Shown piece after piece: positions 56,856-64,000 of a stretch of 64,000 nucleotides of DNA (the first letter of the stretch is position 1; the number at the start of each line of letters is the position of its first letter). Under the pieces are notes generated by a model, which was given only the letters and a program-made list of their open reading frames with translations, was not told the DNA's origin and searched no databases. The DNA comes from Planococcus citri (Eukaryota; Arthropoda; Insecta; Hemiptera; Pseudococcidae). The position numbers and the translations under genes were made by a program. The stretch spans positions 89,057,469 through 89,121,468 of the forward strand of contig NC_088677.1 of assembly GCF_950023065.1 (NCBI RefSeq). The letters run 5' to 3'.

Positions 56856-57710
56856 TTAAGTTACACAAATGTATTTACGTTTATCAGTTGATAATGTGAA
56901 AGTTAATGGTTTATGATCTGTAAAAATTTGAAATTCTCTACCCTCTAGCATGTAACGAAAATGTCTAATAGTCTCATATATTGCTAACAATTCTTTATCA
57001 TAAACACTGTAATTCAGTTGAGAGGATGATAATTTTCTGGAGAAAAATGCTAACCGTAGAATTTTACCATCAATGTGTTGGTGCAGAACACCACCTATTC
57101 CAATGTCAGAAGCGTCTACCATAATAGATAAAGGAGCATTGGGAGAGCAATGTCCCAGTAACACTTCGGAAATTAAAGCTGATTTTAATTTTTGAAAAGC
57201 AATGTCTGAATCTTTATTCCAAACAATGGGTGATTTGTCATTTTTCCTACTTCCAGCAACATGTTTTTGCAATGGAATCTGGATTTCAGCCATAGAAGGA
57301 ATAAAGCGATGATAATAGTTTATCATTCCTAGAAAATTTCTCAATTGATCAACTCGGGTAGGAATTGGAAAATTTGAAATAACTTCAACTTTTTCTTTCA
57401 AAGGACGTATACCTTCGGCAGAAATTTCATGACCTAAAAATTTTACCAACGGTACACCAAAACAACATTTTGCGACATTGATAGTAACACCATATTCCTC
57501 CAGCCGTTTGAATAAAATTTCCAGATGTTTGAGATGTTCGCTTTCAGATGAAGAAGCCACAATAATATCGTCGATGTATACAAACAGAAAATCCAGGCCC
57601 CTAGTAAGTTCATGCATAAAACGTTGAAAGGTTTGAGCTGCATTACGCAACCCAAAAGGCATGAATGGAAATTCAAAAAGTCCAAAAGGAGTAGTTATAG
57701 CAATTTTTCT
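56856..57710 (-). pseudogene. Ty3/gypsy reverse transcriptase-RNase H fragment
   Basis: The minus-strand frame begins in mid-RT at KIAITTPFGLFEFPFMPFGL, has the catalytic box VYIDDIIVAS and the thumb/connection motif LGHEISAEGIRPL, then LRNFLGMINYYHRFIP. RNase H follows with IMVDASDIGIGG, ELLAIYETIRHFRYMLEG and FTDHKPLTFTL. The frame then enters the inverted repeat and stops at 56856. The fingers of RT are missing and RNase H is cut before its C-terminal part. The ATG at 57743 is not a real start: it lies within the integrase tail. The block is dead, although the remaining frame has no internal stop. Confidence 0.9.
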
Positions 57711-58839
57711 CAGATTTTGAAATAACAGCAAAAGGACCTTCATAGGGTTGTTCTAATGGAGCTTTAACTCGATCTACCCTGAGAAAGACAAAATCTGATT
57801 TTAATAAGTCTTTATTAATGAAGAATTTTTTTGTTGAATGATTTGAAGTAGGAATAGGACTAAGCTTTTGCATAACATTCCTTAAATTTGTAATGAAACA
57901 AGCAGTGTTTTGAGGTTTTTTAGAAATATTATTGAAAATATCACCAGGTAAACGAAGAGTCGTACCATAAACCATTTCAACAGGACTGACATTAGTATCT
58001 GCTTTTATAGAAGAGCGCAATCCTAATAAAATAAGGGGTAAAGCATCAATCCAATTTTTTGAGTCAACACATTTGATAGAATCTTTGAGTCCACGATGAA
58101 ATCTTTCAATTAAGCCATTTGCAATAGGATGATAAGAAGATGTTCTTATCAACTTGATACCTAAAAGCTGAGCCAAAGCATGAAACAATTTCGATTCGAA
58201 CTGTCTACCTTGATCAGTAGTGATATTTAAAGGACAACCAAATCTCGAAATCCAACCCTGTAATAAAGCTGAAGCAACTGTTTCTGCTTCTTGATTTGGA
58301 ATTGGAATAACTTCAGGCCAACGAGAAAAACGATCAATTATAGTAAGACAATACGAGTTTCCTTTACATGGAGTTACTTTTATCAGGTCGATATGAATAT
58401 GATCGAATCGTTCTGAAGTAATAGGGAATTCTCCAAAAGAGCTGTGATTATGTTTAAAAATTTTAGATTTTTGACAGGATAGGCATTCCTTAGTCCATTT
58501 TGTTAAATCTTTGCTCATTGAAGGCCATACATATCGTTTAGATATTAAACCTTTTGTTGCACGACTACCAGGATGACTTATACCATGAAAAGCTAAGAAT
58601 ATTTCATAACGAAGAGATTTGGGAATGAATGGTCTATCAATCCCTGTTGAAGAATCGACATAAACAGAAATAGAATCTGAAATCGGAACAGCAGCTAATT
58701 TTAAAGAAGTTTTATTTTCAGATTTTAAAAAAGAAGACAGCTCAACATCTGTCTTTTGTTCTTTTGCAATAATATCTAAATCAAACTTATTGGACAGAGA
58801 AATAGTTTCAATTCTAGACAATGTATCTGCTACGACATT
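57673..58839 (-). pseudogene. Ty3/gypsy integrase fragment
   Basis: The minus-strand frame opens after a TAG at 58840-58842 with NVVADTLSRIE, the usual last motif of gypsy RNase H. The integrase zinc finger follows (HGISHPGSRATKG... then CLSCQ), then the DDE core with HIDLIKV, NITTDQGRQFE and NGLIERFHRGLK, and the C-terminal GPF motif (YEGPFAVISK). Integrase homology ends around 57705 and runs directly into RT sequence; the frame stops at 57673. The core motifs are intact, but there is no start codon and no promoter. Confidence 0.9.
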
Positions 58840-58843
58840 CTAT

Positions 58844-58956
58844 TGTGGCGGTTTGATTATTTAGATATTATCAACTGATAAACGTAAATACATTTGTGTA
58901 ACTTAACACATGGAATGTTTACCAGCCAGTAATATCTAAATAATCAAACCGCCACA
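58844..58956. repeat. 113-bp palindromic unit at the right end of the composite
   Basis: TGTGGCGGTTTGATTATTTA at the left and its exact complement at the right give 27-bp perfect inverted termini around a 59-bp core (GTAAATACATTTGTGTAAC, AACACATGGAATGTTTACC). The left end of the composite has the same unit in the opposite orientation but lacks its inner terminus. It may be a small MITE, or a short LTR-like unit (TG...CA). Confidence 0.75.
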
Positions 58957-61108
58957 AATTGCTCTTATTGTAGGTAGTACTTATTCTTAGTTCTGTTAAT
59001 CAAAATTATTCTCCATTTTTGGTTTTTCATTCAGGACTTTTGTACCCAATTCACCTCCCCCCTCCCTTCCCCCGAAAATTTGGAGTTCGACGCCACTGCT
59101 TGCTTGTTTTAATTTTTTTTTCAAATAAAAAGGTTAATAATCAAAGTTACGAGGTGAAGGACAAATATTTGATGAACCCAGTTTTCAATTTTCAGAGTTG
59201 AAAGGAGTGCATTTTTCAAAGCGGTTATTTTTTAGCTCAAAATAGGTTAATAAAGTTACTATATTTTTTCGCAGAATGTTATTAAGAACCCTAAAGAAAT
59301 CAGCATTACCAATTCACTACGATCTAAGATTTATTTCTCTTTCTCAGAATCGCGTTCTTATCTTTTTTACAATAGCTAATTTGCTGGTAATTTTCCCGAC
59401 AGCTTATACTATCGCAAAGTTTCTCGCTATTTGAATAATTTATAGGCACGAGTAAGTTCATTTGGTTTAGTTGGCAGTTTGGATGCGACACTTACTACAA
59501 AGACAGGGTAAAATATCCTACGTTTTAGCGGGAGATGTTTATTCGTCGGTCGCTTGAATTGAAATGAAAAGTTGATTTTGTCGATAAAAAAGCAACGAAC
59601 GAAGTACGAACGCGGTGAGAAGCCTCGTCTTCGATCTGATTTACCTGCTGGGAAATTCGCGACACGAGACTCCCCTTCCCCACACCCACAAATCCCGAAT
59701 CCGAATCGGTGAACTCTGCGAAATCGAAGAATATTCCAAGCTACCTAAATCGGATTAGCTCGTGTAACACTTGGCAAAATTGACGTTTTCTAATTTATTC
59801 GTCGTGTTATTCATTTTTGCGAGATAAATTATCACGTTGCAGCAGTACAAATAATACAGTCGTGTCAATAAAAAATGACAAAACGTTTTCACAAATTCAA
59901 ATTTGGTTGTCGAATAAAGACGAGAATTACGCTACGAAAAAAGTCGGTTTTGTCTTTGTCTAAAATGTAGGCAATTTAAACGCGAAAAAATCACGTAAAA
60001 ATTGTCGATAAAGGTTTGCTGAGTAAACAGCCTCGTGGTACAATATAGCTGATATATTTCCCTTCCAATCCTTATGCGTACTTTTTGATAGAAAATTAAG
60101 GCCTAGTATAGGACTAAAAATTGATTTTTTGAGAAGAAATCTTTTTAAAAAAATGATAAAATTATAAATTAACGTGTAAAAACCGTACTCAAAAGTCGAA
60201 AGGGTTTCAAATACGATGCATTGTATGGATCGAGCACTTCTTCAAACCGTGTTACACAAACAATTTTTCTTGTCCGGGAAAAATATTTTTCACCATTCAA
60301 ATTACCTAGACCACCCCCTCCCTCTCCGACCCGATGTCAAAGATTTATTCGATCCAATGCCTGAAAATTGTCCACTTTTATCACGCGTGATATTCAATTT
60401 ACGATTAGCAGCATTGAAAAAAATGATACGCGAAAAAATAATGATAAAAAAAAGCTACCCAACGAGTTAATAGTGTGCCGAAAAGTTTGCCAACCGAGGA
60501 GAACTTTTTCGCAACAAGTTTTATTTATGTTGCTATTAAATTGCGAGTACGTTTTCACCCCATGCCCTGCTTCGGCGGTGTTGTGCTCGTGTTGCGGTTC
60601 AGTTATAAATTTATACTCGCATAATAGTAAATCAAGCGTACAGTAGTATTTTTATTGACGTATTTTTTCATAAATTCGTGGCTCCACGAAATCATTACGA
60701 AAGGGTCATCGAAAACGTCTGCATTTTCTGCCGCACACGCGAAAGGGTGCTGGGTGAGTCAGTACGTCATGTGAGGTATTGGGGGGCCTTTCAGGGAGGG
60801 CAAATAGGTATGGTTTTATTCCTGTTCAAAAATTTTCTACGTTTGTACGTAAATAACTGAAGGGTTGTTTTAAAAGCCATTACTTATACTACAGGAATTA
60901 ATTTTACTGGAGGCTGAGAAATAGTATTTTGAAATTACACTGTCTTATTTTCTTTATGAGAAGGTGGCGTTGAAAATTTATTTTGGACGGTGGTCGGTAT
61001 TTTTTTTGAAAACGTTTCCTGAAATTTTGAGGATTGCCTGCGGTTCGTGGCTAGTGGAAAATTAATACTGTCAATGGGATTTTTTTTTTTGAACTGACGC
61101 ACTTTGAC
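58957..61108. other. 2.1 kb without recognised gene
   Basis: Low-copy AT-rich DNA. Frames at 60216-60646 overlap in different frames without motifs. No RNA genes were found. Confidence 0.5.
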
Positions 61109-62195
61109 TACTGGGTCATTCCACGTCAATTGGACCAAGAAGTGGTAAGTGGGTTCGGCGATTTTTTTGAAATTTTTCCTGTGGAAAGACCTTCCGAAGG
61201 GATGACCAATGGCGCAAATCGCAGCCCTCTAGCTCATTTTCAACGGCAGCCAGGGGTTGTCAAAGTTTTCAGTGAACCTAAAATATCATCCATTTCAGCA
61301 GCGGATTACTCGATAACCGCGATACCTACCAAAATGGAACTTTTCCCCATAGTTAGAGGTTTTGAAAGGCTTTTTGGTGATATCATAAAAATCAGTGTTG
61401 CCACTTTTTTTTTGTACAAAAAATTAGCTCAAAAAGTTTCGAAACGTAGTTTTCATATCGTTCCGACTCTCAAAAATTCGGAAAAAAATATATTACGGAC
61501 AACTGTTCATGCTGAACAACATATTAAAAAATTGGGATGGTAACTTGTAACAAAGTCGATTTAAAAAAATTTAAACTTTGCGAAAAAATGCGATTTTTTG
61601 ATTTAAAACATGAAAAAAAGTTTTGATTGGTAAAGTTGACCCATTTGATCCCTATTTTTACGTATCTGTTGAAAAAGTTGAAAAAACCCCTTCACTCGGT
61701 GAAATTAACTCATCACAAAAAAATCAAAATTCAAAAAATTCAAAAAAAAGCAAATTTTATTTTTTTTGCTGTGAGTGAGATTTTTATTAACTTTTTCATG
61801 AAATACGCCAGAAAGTGGTCAAAATAAGACAACTGAATAAATTTAAACTTTTTTTGATGTTTGAAATTGAAAATTGAATTTTTTCAAATTTTGATTTTTT
61901 TGTGATGAGTTCATTTTATTGAGTGAAAGGGGTTTTTTCAACTTTTTCACTAGATAAGTACGTAAAAATAGGGATCAAATGGGTCAACTTTACCAATCAA
62001 AACTTTTTTTCATGTTTTAAATCAAAAAATCGCATAAGCTTTGACACCCCCTGGCTGCCGTTAAAAATGAGCTAGAGGGCTGCGATTTGCGCCATTGGTC
62101 ATCCCTTCGGAAGGTCTTTCCACAGGAAAAATTTCAAAAAAATCGCCGAACCCACCTACCACTTCTTGGTCCAATTGACGTGGAATGACCCTACT
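61109..62195. mobile_element. Foldback element with TACT duplications
   Basis: The element 61113-62191 (1079 bp) starts GGGTCATTCCACGTCAATTG and ends with the exact complement. TACT lies on both sides (61109-61112, 62192-62195). About 145 bp of each outer arm match (ACCTTCCGAAGGGATGACCA, CGCAAATCGCAGCCCTCTAG, CTGGCTGCCGTT), and the inner arms match through TTTTGATTGGTAAAGTTGAC and ATTTTTACGTA. The left arm has an extra segment of about 300 bp (about 61260-61570) absent from the right. A frame at 61130-61543 is arm plus insert with no protein motif. The family is unassigned; 4-bp duplications occur in several DNA transposon groups. Confidence 0.85.
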
Positions 62196-62449
62196 GGATT
62201 GAAGAAGTATGTCCCAGACTCCAATTGCCAAAATTTTAGACGCTAAAGTTCATTTTTGGATTTTTGACCAAGTATTTTTAGAGATTCAGTCTGATTCTTG
62301 AGATTTTGCAAAATAAACAACGAATCGTTCAAATGTCAAACTCTCAAAAATAACTTTCTGGCTCCTTTTTGTCTGACTTTTGAGAACTTGGAGAAAATCA
62401 ATTTCAGAATATTTATAACGAATTATCACCTTTTTAGATAATTTCTGAA

Positions 62450-62811
62450 ATTATGGAGTGCGGTGGAGTCGACTTTTTAAACAGCTACCAGTTTTACTTT
62501 TGGAAGTTCGAAAACAATTGTCAAAAGTTCTTTTTCTTTGCCAAACTTGTGGGAAAAAGTTAGTTTTTACTGAGAATGATCGATAAAGTTCGGTTTTTGC
62601 GACAAAAAATATCAGAACATTCCTTTTTTTTGCCAAAAGTGTCAGAAAAGTTTCGTTGAAAAAGTTTTGTTGATTGCTGAATTTGTCAATGGCCTGTTTT
62701 TTGTCTAAATAGTCAAGAATGTCCATTTCTTGTCGAGGAAGTCCCGCTTTTGACAAAATATTCGCAAAAAAATGATTTTTTTGAAAAAAAAAACAGGTTG
62801 CCAATTTCCAG
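62450..62811. repeat. Degenerate TTTTTTGCCAAAAGTGTCAAAA array
   Basis: About seven decayed units such as TTTGCCAAACTTGTGGGAAA and TTTTGCCAAAAGTGTCAGAA. Same type as 47-49.6 kb. Confidence 0.6.
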
Positions 62812-62950
62812 GGTGTTTATTACTTTTGGCAAGTCATTCATTATTCCCAACTTTTCCAGGTTTTTCAGAACATTTTTTCAATATTTTTTTTCATAAGTTT
62901 CCCTTCAAACTGGATACTTCTTCGGATATAAAAATCACCTGAATAATATT
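62812..62950. repeat. GGTGTCCA dispersed repeat W3
   Basis: CCAGGGTGTTTATTACTTTT, CAACTTTTCCAGGTTTTTCA and AACTGGATACTTCTTCGGAT correspond to W1 and W2. Confidence 0.65.
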
Positions 62951-64000
62951 TTTTTTCTGGTCACCGAAAAGTAAAACTGGGTGTTTACTCTAAAATCAGT
63001 TTGAACTCGAAATTAAAATTGAACTTCCCAGAACTCATTTTTCAAGGCACTAACTCGACTTCTGGAACTAGTTTGATCCCGAAACATCAACGTTGATACT
63101 ATTTCTTTAAATTCAGAGTTCAAACTTTCCTTTCGAAGGCTCAATTTCGATTTTAATATCAAACTTTTTCCAGAATCAAAATCAAGCCCTCCAAAAATCA
63201 GAAATTAACTCGTAAATTTTCAGAATTTTGAACCCCTACTCCCAGTTTTGAGAACCGAATTTCGATTCGGAGTTCAACTAGATTTCAGAATCAGAATCAG
63301 ATGTCTACCTGTAATTGAACTTTTCAACATTTTGATGCCCCCCACCCCTCATCCTCAGAGCTTTTCTGAATTTTAATTCTGTGGTCGAAAGAATTTCAAA
63401 ATCAGGATCAGCGTCTTCAAAAAAAAAGTGATTCAATTTTTCACGGTCTACAACTTCAGTTTCAAGCTTTTTCCTCTATCTACAATTTTTGGGTATTTTT
63501 GGTCAACTGGTTGAAAATTAATGAACCGGTTTCAAAAAATTCATATCACGTTTTTGTTGCCTTAGTGTGTAGAATACATTGCGCCAATAGAAACCAGTTT
63601 GAATTTTTTGACCAAACCGGTTTTTCAGTTTGTGGACACCTTGTGCATGGGTCTGAAATTTTCAAGGTCGCTTTTGAAAGCCCTTATTTTTCCCTACTCA
63701 ACACCGCTTCATCCATCTCTCTAGCTTTTTCCACTTAAAAATAAAAGCCACCGGGCATTACTTTTGTGTCATGCTGTATATCTGATTTTAAAATATTTTT
63801 GTATGACTTTTGAGAATAAATTGGAAAAATCAGACTTTGAAAACCTTTATATAAAATTTGATTTATTCGCAATATTTGGAATGGACCAATTTTAGATTAT
63901 TTGGACATACTTATACGAACTTAGAATAAATTGCAAAGATTTCTTGAAATTATATAGGACTTTAGTTCGGGTATCAAATTTGAATTTCAAGAACTCGGAA
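62951..64000. other. No recognised gene to window end
   Basis: Contains many GAACTC/AAATTCAGAATC-type words giving weak periodicity at about 63000-63420 (AACTCGAAATTAAAATTGAA, GGAGTTCAACTAGATTTCAG). No conserved protein; the 79-codon frame at 63499 lacks motifs. Confidence 0.45.

Larger units (their letters stand above)
56806..58956. mobile_element. Composite element: permuted Ty3/gypsy pol between inverted repeats
   Basis: Both ends carry a 90-bp inverted repeat beginning TGTGGCGGTTTGATTATTTA (56806-56895 forward, 58867-58956 reverse), and the symmetry extends into flanking AATT. Between them, on the minus strand, lie an integrase fragment and then a reverse transcriptase/RNase H fragment. 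The order is the reverse of Ty3/gypsy. It lacks gag, protease, the front of RT and part of RNase H. The right end alone (58844-58956) is a complete 113-bp palindromic unit. Confidence 0.8.

Noticed and set aside
57443..57685. Separate 80-codon frame inside the gypsy RT region
   Set aside because: It is a shadow of the real RT frame, which carries the YIDD motif.
61130..61543. A 137-codon frame in the TACT foldback element
   Set aside because: Half of it is the inverted-repeat arm, the start is not an ATG, and no protein motif is present.

Overview
The window looks like a piece of a eukaryotic, probably arthropod (insect), genome. It is AT-rich with very low coding density. It holds fragments of an RTE-type LINE and a Ty3/gypsy-type retrotransposon, small elements with TTAA, 8-bp and 4-bp target duplications, and one gene that reads best as two exons joined by a GT-AG intron. 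I see no bacterial-style operon. The exact species cannot be read from the sequence; a hemipteran is a guess. All repeat relationships below were found by eye, not by alignment software.

Layout. 1-1.6 kb: a palindromic hairpin and a 5'-truncated RTE reverse transcriptase. 3.4-4.8 kb: foldback element K1; 6.3-8.1 kb: degenerate tandem arrays. 8.6-11.2 kb: a decayed minus-strand coding region with an OARD1/TARG1-like macro domain, cut by a 300-bp element with an 8-bp target duplication and by another inverted-repeat element; a third inverted-repeat element follows to 11.96 kb. 14.7-16.2 kb: foldback cluster A. 16.5-18.6 and 20.6-24.1 kb: two large protein-free elements (E1, E2) with ends TGTGG...CTACA and 4-bp target duplications. 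26-27.7 kb: dispersed repeats and foldback cluster B. 29.9 kb: a possible orphan exon. 31.5-33.4 kb: foldback C. 36-38 kb: foldback K2. 40.3-45.7 kb: the only convincing host gene, a predicted 271-residue secreted protein whose 4-kb intron holds a tandem array split by a third TGTAG...CTACA element (E3) and a TTCGCAAG hairpin. 47.1-50.9 kb: a long array of decayed short repeats. 50.97-52.3 kb: a near-perfect 1.34-kb palindrome with TTAA duplications (piggyBac-like). 52.4-55.4 kb: foldback D, with a TGATA-rich element nested in it that contains a tRNA-like sequence. 56.8-59 kb: a Ty3/gypsy pol fragment in permuted order (integrase before reverse transcriptase) between inverted repeats. 61.1-62.2 kb: a foldback element with TACT duplications.

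Most of the window is therefore a layered record of non-autonomous elements inserting into each other. The most unusual item is the E family: three large elements with shared termini, 4-bp duplications and no proteins. E1 and E2 carry reiterated terminal motifs and arrays of ACTTATC(CA/AG)AATAA units, which read on the other strand as GATA-factor-type sites. The permuted gypsy fragment and the broken macro-domain gene come next. Outside the repeats I found no conserved protein other than those listed.
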